Shown here piece after piece: positions 1 through 5,958 of a DNA stretch of 5,994 nucleotides. Source of the stretch: Candidatus Iainarchaeum sp. (GTDB taxonomy: Archaea > Iainarchaeota > Iainarchaeia > Iainarchaeales > JAAZKV01). How positions within the stretch are numbered: the first letter of the stretch is position 1; every line of letters starts with the position of its first letter. Location of the stretch: assembly GCA_028691435.1 (NCBI GenBank), contig JAQUZG010000036.1:1-5994 (forward strand), written 5' to 3'. A program made the translations under genes and the position numbers. Under the pieces are notes generated by a model, which saw only the letters and a list, made by a program, of their open reading frames with translations, was not told the DNA's origin and did not search any database.

Positions 1-11
1 TACTCTCGCCG
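1..11. repeat. Terminal direct repeat, left copy (TACTCTCGCCG)
   Basis: The first eleven bases, TACTCTCGCCG, recur exactly as the last eleven bases. The CTCGCCG part is markedly richer in G+C than the rest of the window. Identity exactly at both edges is not a chance event. It most likely reflects a circular or redundant assembly, or two copies of one repeat. Confidence 0.7.
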
Positions 12-348
12 GGTGTTGTTATACCAGTGGAATTACCTTAATTTTGATATTTTTACTCAGAATACCCTTATCATGTATTATAATCAAAGTAATATTTATT
101 TTTATCTTAAATTTTTGAATTTATGCTTTGATCGACACATTTTCATATCCTCATTTAAACTAGGGAAAAAGAACAAGAGAATATTATTACCTAATCAATG
201 TCCCATGATCATACATTGGAAACAAATATTGTCCAAACACAATACTCCGTTTCAGAATGAACAAAAAAAAAACGGACACCAATTAGTCGTAATTGATTTA
301 GATAATAAAAATTCAATACAAGATATTATTATTTATCAACACAATTAG
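1..348 (+). CDS. Unrecognised open frame, possibly 5'-partial hypothetical protein
   Basis: The frame is open from the first base to a TAG at 346-348. Candidate starts are GTG at 13, or ATG at 73 (91 residues). Neither has a visible Shine-Dalgarno site, so the gene may begin beyond the window. An uninterrupted run of about 115 codons is longer than expected by chance in DNA this rich in TAA, which favours coding. The product is rich in Asn, Gln, His, Ile and Tyr, with a basic middle (LGKKNKR) and a more ordinary C-terminal part (HQLVVIDLDNKNSIQDIII). I recognise no domain and no clear membrane segment or signal peptide. Its codons (CCC, CCG, GGG, GTC, TCC) are more varied than those of its neighbours, which hints at foreign origin or a decayed gene. 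It converges on the RlmN-like gene and overlaps its 3' end by 20 bp. A spurious frame remains possible. Confidence 0.35.
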   Translation, partial: YSRRVLLYQWNYLNFDIFTQNTLIMYYNQSNIYFYLKFLNLCFDRHIFISSFKLGKKNKRILLPNQCPMIIHWKQILSKHNTPFQNEQKKNGHQLVVIDLDNKNSIQDIIIYQHN

Positions 349-1273
349 AAATAAGTTGTCCACAACTGATAAAAATATTTTCTTTTGTTCCAAATAAATA
401 ACAATTTATTTCTTTTTTTTCAAGGAATTTTTTTAAAGCATCATATTTTTCATTAGCAGGTCTTTCTAATTTATTTTCAATGGAAGTAACAGTATTGTTA
501 AGATATGAAAGTTTTATTGCAATTCTACTTAAATCCAATTGATTATTTTTTAATTTTTTAATTAATAATTCTAAAGTTTCTGTATCATCATTAAACTTAT
601 CTAATAAAACATAATTAATCCTAATTCGGGCTAATGTGTTTTTTTTCATAAATTTATTTAAATTTAAAAGAATTGTATCAATTGAATAATTTTTATGTCC
701 AACAAATATCTTTTTTGCTTCAGAATCTAAAGGGTGATAAATAGCTAGTTGTAATGTAATTAAATCAGGGATACTTGCAAATTTTTCAAATTCATTAGGT
801 TTTGCACCCATAGTCGCAATATTAAAATGTGACGTAGGATATTTATTTTTAATTAATTCAATTGATTTTAGAATAGTATCTGCTATTAAACTAGTTTCTC
901 CAATTCCATAAAAACTGATAAATAATTTTTTTAAAACTTCATCTTTATTATTACATTTTTTTAAATAATCTTGTAATACAAAATTAGCTTGTGAAAATAT
1001 TTGTTCAGCACTTAAATATTTTGGTGTTGAATCAAGAGATGTTGCACCACAAAATGTACAATTAATTGGACATTTAGACATTGAAGATAATTCTATTGTA
1101 AAATCTTGTAAATTTCCATCTTCTTTATAATGGGCAAACCATGAAGCTTCAGCTACCAAACCTTTTGATATTTGTAATACAAATCTTTTACCAACTTGTT
1201 TTTTCCAATAAAAAGTATCAAATAGATCTTCTCTTTTAAGTTGATTAAGCACTATTATTTTATCTTCCATCAT
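329..1273 (-). CDS. RlmN/Cfr-like radical SAM protein
   Basis: The 314-residue protein follows the RlmN/Cfr layout. A short N-terminal beta region is followed by a radical SAM cluster motif C68-x3-C72-x2-C75 (KCPINCTFC), then GIGE at 123-126 (the SAM-binding GxGEP loop, here with Thr for Pro), ATMG at 153-156, LAIYHPLDSEAKK (LSLHA-like in RlmN), and CGQL at 304-307. RlmN enzymes methylate C2 of adenine in 23S rRNA or tRNA, and the CGQL Cys carries the transferred methylene. The partner resolving Cys of E. coli RlmN (C118, just before the cluster) aligns with Glu61 here. The N-terminal RNA-binding domain is also much reduced (RlmN is about 350-385 residues). The family assignment is firm; methyltransferase activity is doubtful. 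The gene sits 10 bp after the NMNAT-like gene, probably in one operon. GTGAT directly precedes ATG-ATG, so the start could equally be the second ATG at 1270. Confidence 0.85.
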   Translation of the reverse strand: MMEDKIIVLNQLKREDLFDTFYWKKQVGKRFVLQISKGLVAEASWFAHYKEDGNLQDFTIELSSMSKCPINCTFCGATSLDSTPKYLSAEQIFSQANFVLQDYLKKCNNKDEVLKKLFISFYGIGETSLIADTILKSIELIKNKYPTSHFNIATMGAKPNEFEKFASIPDLITLQLAIYHPLDSEAKKIFVGHKNYSIDTILLNLNKFMKKNTLARIRINYVLLDKFNDDTETLELLIKKLKNNQLDLSRIAIKLSYLNNTVTSIENKLERPANEKYDALKKFLEKKEINCYLFGTKENIFISCGQLISNCVDK

Positions 1274-1283
1274 ATCACATTAA

Positions 1284-1823
1284 TTAATTTTTTTTATTAT
1301 AAAGATTTTTAATTCGATTATAAATTCTACCATCTTCTAAATATTTTATTACCGAAATTGTTAAAAAACAATCAATATTCTCATTTTTACTAATTAGTTC
1401 TCGAATTTTTGTTGCTGAAATTTTTCCTTTCGAAGATATAATTCTTTTAAAGAGCTTTACTCTAATATTGTTCTCAATTAGCTTTGAGTAAACATTTTTA
1501 TTTGCTGTGAATATTACTAATTCTTCACCAGCAAAATCTCTAATTTTATTATAGGTATATTTAAGCTTAGGTAATTTATTATATTTGGGTTGTCGCACAA
1601 GATTAATATGTATTTTTTTTAAATCAATATTTGAATCTTTTAATGACATTATTAAAATTTTTTTAGATTCATTTCCTGATAATGGATTTTCAATTGTAAA
1701 TGATCGAAATGATGGAATTACTATAAAAAGTTCATCACATTTTTTTAATAGATATTTAATTGTTTTAATATGCCCAATGTGAGTTGGTTGAAATCTACCA
1801 ATAAATCCAATTTTTCTAACCAT
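1284..1823 (-). CDS. Archaeal NMNAT-like nucleotidyltransferase
   Basis: This 179-residue protein has the usual length of archaeal nicotinamide-nucleotide adenylyltransferase, which joins NMN and ATP into NAD+ in the cytoplasm. The HxGH-type motif I is complete (GRFQPTHIGH, residues 9-18). The SFTIENPLSG segment at 41-50 matches the SxTxENPFT loop of the archaeal enzyme. ISATKIR at 135-141 corresponds to the C-terminal IS(S/G)TxIR nucleotide-binding motif. The central segment normally reading YSGNP is IFTANKN here, and the NPFTxxER end is NPLSGNES, so the protein is divergent. NMN is the default substrate, but another phosphorylated acceptor is possible. It is the first gene of a minus-strand pair with the RlmN-like gene (10 bp gap) and is divergent from the radical SAM gene at 1864. 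No Shine-Dalgarno site precedes its ATG, so its mRNA may be leaderless. Confidence 0.82.
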   Translation of the reverse strand: MVRKIGFIGRFQPTHIGHIKTIKYLLKKCDELFIVIPSFRSFTIENPLSGNESKKILIMSLKDSNIDLKKIHINLVRQPKYNKLPKLKYTYNKIRDFAGEELVIFTANKNVYSKLIENNIRVKLFKRIISSKGKISATKIRELISKNENIDCFLTISVIKYLEDGRIYNRIKNLYNKKN

Positions 1824-1833
1824 AACATAATTA

Positions 1834-1841
1834 TTTATAAA
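1834..1841 (+). promoter_or_regulatory. Archaeal TATA box for the radical SAM gene, leaderless spacing
   Basis: TTTATAAA is a perfect archaeal-type TATA box in the 40-bp divergent spacer. Its centre lies 26 bp before the ATG at 1864, the usual distance from TATA box to transcription start in archaea. No Shine-Dalgarno sequence lies between them. The simplest reading is a leaderless mRNA starting at or beside the ATG. On the minus strand a weaker ATTTTAAAT (1845-1853) is about 26 bp from the NMNAT-like ATG at 1823 and could serve that gene the same way. AT-rich DNA makes chance matches easy; the spacing is the main support. Confidence 0.5.
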
Positions 1842-1863
1842 ACCATTTAAAATAATAATACTT

Positions 1864-2775
1864 ATGACAACAAAAATAAATTTAAAAGTTCCAGCAATTG
1901 ATTGTGAGATCTCAGGAGTATGTAATATGAATTGTCCTTGTTGTTGGGGAACACCTCGAAATATGTCTCAATCACATTCTCTTGATGAATGGTTTAATTT
2001 AATAAAAAAATTTAAAGAGGATGCGGGATTAGAATCAGTAACTCTTTGTGGTGGAGAACCTTTATTAGTTAAAAGAATAGAGAATTTAGCCAAGAAAATT
2101 AAAATAGATTTAGGATTAGAAGTTTATTTACAAACTAATGGAACTTGTTCACTAAAAACTTTAGAAGCAATAACTCCATTTTTAACAAATGTTTCAATTC
2201 CTATTGAGGGATCAAATGAAAAAATTAGTTCTATAAGAAGAGGTAAAAATCATTTATCAAAAGTTATTAAAACATTAAAATTTTTAAACAAAAATTTTCC
2301 AGACACATTATTAAAAGTAGGAACAGTTGTAAATTCTAAAAATGTTTATGATTTAGAGAATATTGGGAATATGTTATTAAAGCAAGGGATGGATAAAAGA
2401 TTTCCAAAGAAAGGAGTTTGGAAACTTTATCAAATGACTCAATTTGGTGCAGGTCAAGATGATGAAGAATGGAGTTTTTTAAGAATTGATGATAAAGTAT
2501 TTAATGAAAATATAAAAAAGATAAAACAAAAATTTAAAAATAAATTAAATATTACTTCGATTTCAACAAAAGAAACAGGAGGATATTGTTTAATTATACG
2601 TCCAAATGGAAAAGTAGTATCTAACTCATATGAAGATGGAAGTGAAGTTGAGATTTTTAATGATGCTTTCAAGAATCCAAAAAATGCTATAAAACTAATA
2701 TCTGAATATCAAGCTGTTTCTAGAGTTAAAAACAGATTAGTTAAAACATATAACTTTAATTGGAAAAAAAACTAA
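1864..2775 (+). CDS. Radical SAM protein with viperin-like C-terminal half
   Basis: This 303-residue radical SAM enzyme has the cluster motif C20-x3-C24-x2-C27 followed by Trp-Gly (CNMNCPCCWG) and the SAM-binding LCGGEPLL at 62-68. Past the barrel core come IRRGKNH at 124-130, LKVGTVVN at 150-157, VWKLYQM at 185-191 and GYCLIIRPNG at 240-249. In order and spacing these parallel viperin's GRGxxxxNH, FKINSVIN, RWKVFQ and SYLILDE. Viperin's nucleotide-contacting Lys, Lys and Tyr would be K151, K187 and Y241, while its Asn and Arg are Gly153 and Val185. Viperins turn CTP, GTP or UTP into 3'-deoxy-3',4'-didehydro nucleotides. That substrate class is only a hypothesis, because other MoaA-type families share parts of this pattern. 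There is no SPASM cysteine cluster. The ATG at 1864 is supported by the TATA box 26 bp upstream. The gene converges on the HMG-CoA reductase paralogue with a 5-bp gap. Confidence 0.85.
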   Translation: MTTKINLKVPAIDCEISGVCNMNCPCCWGTPRNMSQSHSLDEWFNLIKKFKEDAGLESVTLCGGEPLLVKRIENLAKKIKIDLGLEVYLQTNGTCSLKTLEAITPFLTNVSIPIEGSNEKISSIRRGKNHLSKVIKTLKFLNKNFPDTLLKVGTVVNSKNVYDLENIGNMLLKQGMDKRFPKKGVWKLYQMTQFGAGQDDEEWSFLRIDDKVFNENIKKIKQKFKNKLNITSISTKETGGYCLIIRPNGKVVSNSYEDGSEVEIFNDAFKNPKNAIKLISEYQAVSRVKNRLVKTYNFNWKKN

Positions 2776-2780
2776 AAAAT
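2764..2780 (-). terminator. Oligo-T terminator of the HMG-CoA reductase pair
   Basis: Read on the minus strand, the bases just after the TAA of the second reductase gene form a T6 tract and then a T8 tract. Archaeal transcription commonly ends in such oligo-T runs without a hairpin. The site lies inside the last codons of the convergent radical SAM gene. Support is composition and position only. Confidence 0.35.
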
Positions 2781-3956
2781 TTAATGTTTGTATTTTGTTT
2801 TTTCAAGTTTAATATCTCCAGCTAACATTCCTGAAAGAGCCATTTGTCTTAATGCAGCAAAATTCTGTGCTAATCCAACTGACGCCAATATATCTGCCAA
2901 TTCTAATGCTGATTTAACTCCTAAAATGTTAAGAGATTTTTGGGCAAATGGATTATTATCAATACTACCCCCAACAATCCCAATTACAAGTGGTAATTCA
3001 ATTTCACCAACTAAATTTTTATTTTTATCTAATTTATAGTTAGTTAATGGTGAATATTTTCCTTTTCGAATTGCAAAAGCATGAATCCCCGACTCTAAAA
3101 TTCTCCAATCATTCCCAGTTGCCACAGCTACCCCATCAATTCCATTCATAATTCCTTTATTATGTGTGCATGCCCTTTCAATATTAACTTTGGCAAATTC
3201 TTGTAATTCTAATATATTCTCAATAAGTTTTTTTGCTGAAATACCATAAATATTATTTTCTAATTCTTCTTTAGCCCAAATAGCTTTAGATTTAACAAGG
3301 CGTTTTAATGCAAGATTTTTTTGTAATTTCAATAAAGCTTTAGAATTTAATAATTCTTCAAAAAATGGAGAACAAATTTCACACACTTGCATTGTTGTAT
3401 TAGCTCCTGCTGAATTATTTACAAAAATATCTAATTCAACCAATATTCTAATTCCTTTTTTCGTTTTAATTTTATTAATGCCCATATCATCAATTTTTTT
3501 TCCATCTTTTAAAATTGTTTTTGAAATATTATTTAATTTATTTAAGTAATTTTTTTTATTTTTAATTATTTCTTTGATAATTTTTTTCGAAATAATCTTG
3601 TTTGGACGTAAAAAAATTTGTCCAGTCATAATGGGTGAATCATGTTTCACTTTAAATCCACCTGTTGAAGAACATAATTTTGCACCAATTGATGCACCAG
3701 CAACTACACCTTTTTCTTCAGTAACTATTGGCACAATATAACTATGATTATTCACAATAAAATTAGGAATAACACTTAAAGGTAAAGGAAAATATGAAAA
3801 AACATTTTCAGATAATTCATCAACATATTTATTATCAAAATTTTTATTAGGTCTATAAAAATGAATTAAATTATTATTATTTAAATTTTTAGATATTATT
3901 TTTAACCGTTCATCTGGAGTTTTTAAATAAAATTTTGAAAATTTATTATGGACCAT
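2781..3956 (-). CDS. Degenerate class II HMG-CoA reductase paralogue, flap missing
   Basis: This 391-residue protein aligns over its length with the upstream reductase. It retains the ENV motif (50-52), E81 of the EE pair, the THNKGIMNGID block with K267, the ATGNDWR block with D283, and GLAQNFAALR. It departs at points that matter. The catalytic His of Pseudomonas mevalonii HMG-CoA reductase (H381, in GHM) is Asp381 here (LAGDIKLEK). The protein ends ten residues later, so the C-terminal flap domain of about 45 residues is absent. The Gly-Gly-Gly stretch of the small cofactor domain is replaced by DGKKIDDMG. DAMGGN reads NSAGAN, and TTHPLA reads DNNPFA. Independent catalysis is therefore unlikely. 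The intact frame of 391 codons and the conserved dimer and substrate motifs argue against simple decay. It lies 11 bp after the first reductase gene, with a weak AGGT nine bases before the ATG, and is probably cotranscribed with it. Confidence 0.9.
   Translation of the reverse strand: MVHNKFSKFYLKTPDERLKIISKNLNNNNLIHFYRPNKNFDNKYVDELSENVFSYFPLPLSVIPNFIVNNHSYIVPIVTEEKGVVAGASIGAKLCSSTGGFKVKHDSPIMTGQIFLRPNKIISKKIIKEIIKNKKNYLNKLNNISKTILKDGKKIDDMGINKIKTKKGIRILVELDIFVNNSAGANTTMQVCEICSPFFEELLNSKALLKLQKNLALKRLVKSKAIWAKEELENNIYGISAKKLIENILELQEFAKVNIERACTHNKGIMNGIDGVAVATGNDWRILESGIHAFAIRKGKYSPLTNYKLDKNKNLVGEIELPLVIGIVGGSIDNNPFAQKSLNILGVKSALELADILASVGLAQNFAALRQMALSGMLAGDIKLEKTKYKH
2793..2803 (+). terminator. 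Possible oligo-T terminator of the radical SAM gene
   Basis: The plus strand reads T4-G-T6 from about 18 bp after the radical SAM stop codon. This is a plausible archaeal oligo-T termination site inside the 3' end of the convergent reductase gene. No hairpin is evident, and T-runs are common in this genome. Confidence 0.3.
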
Positions 3957-3967
3957 ATGTAAAATAC

Positions 3968-5263
3968 CTATTCATTCCTTATCTCATCTAAAAATTGTTT
4001 TGCATAATCAAGTTTTACTTTTTTCTCACTTAACATCTTTTGTACAACTTTATCAACTTCATATTCTTTTGCACCAACCATAAATGCATAACTTCTTGCA
4101 TGTAATTTCATATGCCCTTTTTGTATCCCTTCGGTTGCTAAAGCTCTTAATGCAGCAAAATTTTGTGCCAAACCAACGGTTGCAATTATTGATGATAAAT
4201 CTTTTGCTTTATCTACCTTCATTATTTTCCTTGAAATTGGCGCCAAAGGATGTGTTGTAGTAGCACTTCCAAAAGTCGCTACAACAATTGGTAATTCAAT
4301 TTCACCAACTAAATTTCCATCAGAATCTTTAAAATACTTAGTTAATGATGAATACTTTTCATTTTTAGTTGATGCATATCCATGGACACCTGCTTCTACT
4401 GCTCTCCAATCATTCCCAGTTGCTACAGCTACTGCATCTACCCCATTCATAATTCCTTTATTATGAGTTACACACCTAAAAGGATCAGCTTCAGCAAATT
4501 CATAAGCATCCAATATTCTTTCAACAACTTCTTCCCCTGAATAAGCCCCGTTCACTGATTTTTCCAATTCTTCTTTAGTCCAAGTAGCTTTTGCATATCC
4601 TTTTTTATATATTCCAAGATTAGACACTATTCTTAATCTAGCATCACCTTTTGTAATCTCTTCTAATTTTGGGGCCAATGCTTCAGTAGTAGTATCAATT
4701 ATATTTCCCCCCATAGCATCATTCACATTTATTAAAATATTCACAATTAACATTTGACCTCTTTTAGTTTCAATTTTTCTAGGTTGGATATCAGTTACCC
4801 CCCCACCATATTTTTCTATCCCTGATGGATCTAAATCTTTTATAAATTTTATTAATTCATCTTTTTGTTGTTCAATTTCTTTCATTGCAATATCAATATT
4901 TGGTATATTTACTAATTGAATTAAACCAATCATAATTGGATCATCAGCCCATGCCGTAAAACCTCCACTGGATCTAGTTAACTTAGCTGCATATGATGCA
5001 GCTGCAACTACGGATGGTTCTTCAATAGCCATTGGTATAATATATTCAGTTTTATTAATTAAAAAATTTGTTGCAATTCCAAGAGGTAAAGGATATGTTC
5101 CAATTACATTCTCAATTAATCTGTCAGCAATTTTTATATCTAATGGACCTTGTTTTTTGATTAAATTAGTTTCTTCATCATTTAAATTAGCATATTGTTT
5201 TACAATATTTAATCTCTCCTCAGGGGATTTATTATAAAATTTTTCAAATATTTTGTTATCCAT
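3968..5263 (-). CDS. HMG-CoA reductase, class II, full length
   Basis: This 431-residue protein matches the Pseudomonas mevalonii-type (class II) enzyme in length and throughout its sequence. HMG-CoA reductase reduces HMG-CoA to mevalonate with NAD(P)H, the committed step toward archaeal isoprenoid lipids. Catalytic residues are all visible: E82 (EEPSVVAAAS), K269 (THNKGIMNGVD), D285 (ATGNDWRAVEAG) and H384 (QKGHMKLHAR), equal to E83, K267, D283 and H381 of the Pseudomonas protein. ENVIG at 51-55 and the Gly-rich YGGG at 152-155 of the small cofactor domain are intact, and the helical flap follows to the C-terminus. No membrane segment is present, as expected for class II. The ATG at 5263 is chosen over an in-frame GTG at 5272 because that GTG lies inside the Shine-Dalgarno sequence. 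The enzyme is biosynthetic by context rather than mevalonate-degrading. Confidence 0.96.
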   Translation of the reverse strand: MDNKIFEKFYNKSPEERLNIVKQYANLNDEETNLIKKQGPLDIKIADRLIENVIGTYPLPLGIATNFLINKTEYIIPMAIEEPSVVAAASYAAKLTRSSGGFTAWADDPIMIGLIQLVNIPNIDIAMKEIEQQKDELIKFIKDLDPSGIEKYGGGVTDIQPRKIETKRGQMLIVNILINVNDAMGGNIIDTTTEALAPKLEEITKGDARLRIVSNLGIYKKGYAKATWTKEELEKSVNGAYSGEEVVERILDAYEFAEADPFRCVTHNKGIMNGVDAVAVATGNDWRAVEAGVHGYASTKNEKYSSLTKYFKDSDGNLVGEIELPIVVATFGSATTTHPLAPISRKIMKVDKAKDLSSIIATVGLAQNFAALRALATEGIQKGHMKLHARSYAFMVGAKEYEVDKVVQKMLSEKKVKLDYAKQFLDEIRNE

Positions 5264-5269
5264 TAAATA

Positions 5270-5275
5270 CACCTC
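5270..5275 (-). promoter_or_regulatory. Shine-Dalgarno site that sets the HMG-CoA reductase start
   Basis: GAGGTG, complementary to the CACCTC of archaeal and bacterial 16S rRNA 3' ends, stands six bases before the ATG at 5263. The alternative GTG start at 5272 overlaps it and can be discarded. Confidence 0.75.
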
Positions 5276-5292
5276 ATCTTACATATTCATTA

Positions 5293-5487
5293 ATCAAAAA
5301 CAATAAAAACTATTGTAAAAAAGTTGATTTTATTAAATTAGATATAAAAGATGTTAAGAATTTAAATAAAAAGTTTGATATTATTTTAACTTTATGGATT
5401 GATTTAAGTCACTTTAAAGACAAAAAAGAAATAATAGAAAATTTACACGCTTGTTTAAACAAAAAGTCTGTTTTTTTTTCCAATTGA
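5293..5487 (+). pseudogene. Class I SAM methyltransferase fragment
   Basis: An open frame without a usable start codon runs to a TGA at 5485-5487. It reads like the middle of a class I (Rossmann) SAM-dependent methyltransferase: KVDFIKLDIKDV (the end of motif II and the Asp-containing loop), then KKFDIILTLWIDLSHF (motif IV strand FDxIxxLW), then KEIIENLHACLNKKSVFF (the helix and strand usually reading LkpGG). The glycine-rich motif I that binds SAM is missing, as is everything after the strand at about 5480. It is therefore a remnant of about 65 codons whose substrate cannot be told. It lies directly upstream of the HMG-CoA reductase operon on the other strand, so the reductase promoter must lie within or beside it. 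Its 3' end meets the integrase remnant at a nine-T tract (5471-5479). Confidence 0.55.
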
Positions 5488-5912
5488 TGTTTTTATTTTT
5501 CTTGTTCTGTCTGTGGGTTTATCACCATTGTTTAATCATTTATCTAATTGCTTTAATTTTTTCAGATAATCTTGTCTAGTTACTGGACCAATATTTAGTT
5601 TGTTTATTTTTGTTAGTAATTCTTCAAAATGTTCTCTTGTTGCTGTATCAAAATCAGTATTTAAAAATTCCAGTAATCTACCTAGTACACCAAGAACATT
5701 GTGTCGTCTTGCGTGTGAGATATTTTCGTTTTGCATTTTTTTATAATATTTTAAAATTAGTTCCCTATTTTTTGTGTTAGATTTAATGGACCAGGTTCTA
5801 GATTATTTTTTACTGTTCTTCTTTTTTCGTATCCATATGTTTTTGGATCGATTCTTTGTAAAATTAGATTTAATTTTCGCTCATATTGAGCATTGTTATA
5901 TTCATCTTTCAT
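5455..5912 (-). pseudogene. Broken N-terminal half of an archaeal tyrosine integrase
   Basis: Three consecutive pieces look like the N-terminal half of one archaeal XerA-type integrase. Piece one starts at ATG 5912, eight bases after AGGTGA, and reads MKDEYNNAQYERKLNLILQR before drifting to a stop at 5757-5759. Piece two is in another frame, open from 5802, and carries the SAM-like core-binding domain: RELILKYYKKMQNENISHAR, then RLLEFLNTDFDTATREHFEE, then PVTRQDYLKKLKQLDK. It ends at TGA 5536-5538, where integrases have the Trp of a KWL motif. Piece three continues in the same frame as LNNGDKP, then RKIKTSIGKKNRL, and stops at 5455. The catalytic domain (Arg, His, Arg, His, Tyr) is absent. 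One frameshift, one nonsense codon and a 3' truncation make this a pseudogene. The piece starting at ATG 5736 (66 residues) could still be translated, but it should not recombine DNA. Confidence 0.7.
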
Positions 5913-5920
5913 AACTAAGT

Positions 5921-5926
5921 TCACCT
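5921..5926 (-). promoter_or_regulatory. Shine-Dalgarno site of the integrase remnant
   Basis: AGGTGA stands eight bases before the ATG at 5912. This well-placed site argues that 5912 was the true start of the integrase gene, although the frame beginning there is now only 51 codons. Confidence 0.55.
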
Positions 5927-5958
5927 TTTTTTCTTTTTAAAGGAAACTGAGTTCAAAA

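Noticed and set aside
1..60. A tRNA or attachment-site fragment in the G+C-rich left edge (GCCGGGTGTTGTTATACCAG).
   Set aside because: No T-arm, anticodon stem or cloverleaf could be formed with the sequence that follows.
2764..2783. A frameshift hiding the missing flap domain of the second HMG-CoA reductase.
   Set aside because: The His-to-Asp change precedes the end, the gene is followed at once by oligo-T and a convergent gene, and there is no room for the roughly 45 missing codons without running through that gene.
2454..3039. Open frames antisense to the second radical SAM gene and to the second reductase gene (also 1585-1782 antisense to the NMNAT-like gene).
   Set aside because: They lie wholly inside well-recognised genes, have no ribosome-binding site or recognisable domains, and look like compositional shadows.
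5264..5272. GTG at 5272 as the start of the full-length HMG-CoA reductase.
   Set aside because: It overlaps the GAGGTG Shine-Dalgarno site, which is correctly spaced for the ATG at 5263.
5536..5538. TGA at an expected Trp position in the integrase suggested a code in which TGA means Trp.
   Set aside because: The intact genes use TGG for Trp and run hundreds of codons without in-frame TGA, and the same integrase also has a frameshift and truncation. A nonsense mutation is simpler.
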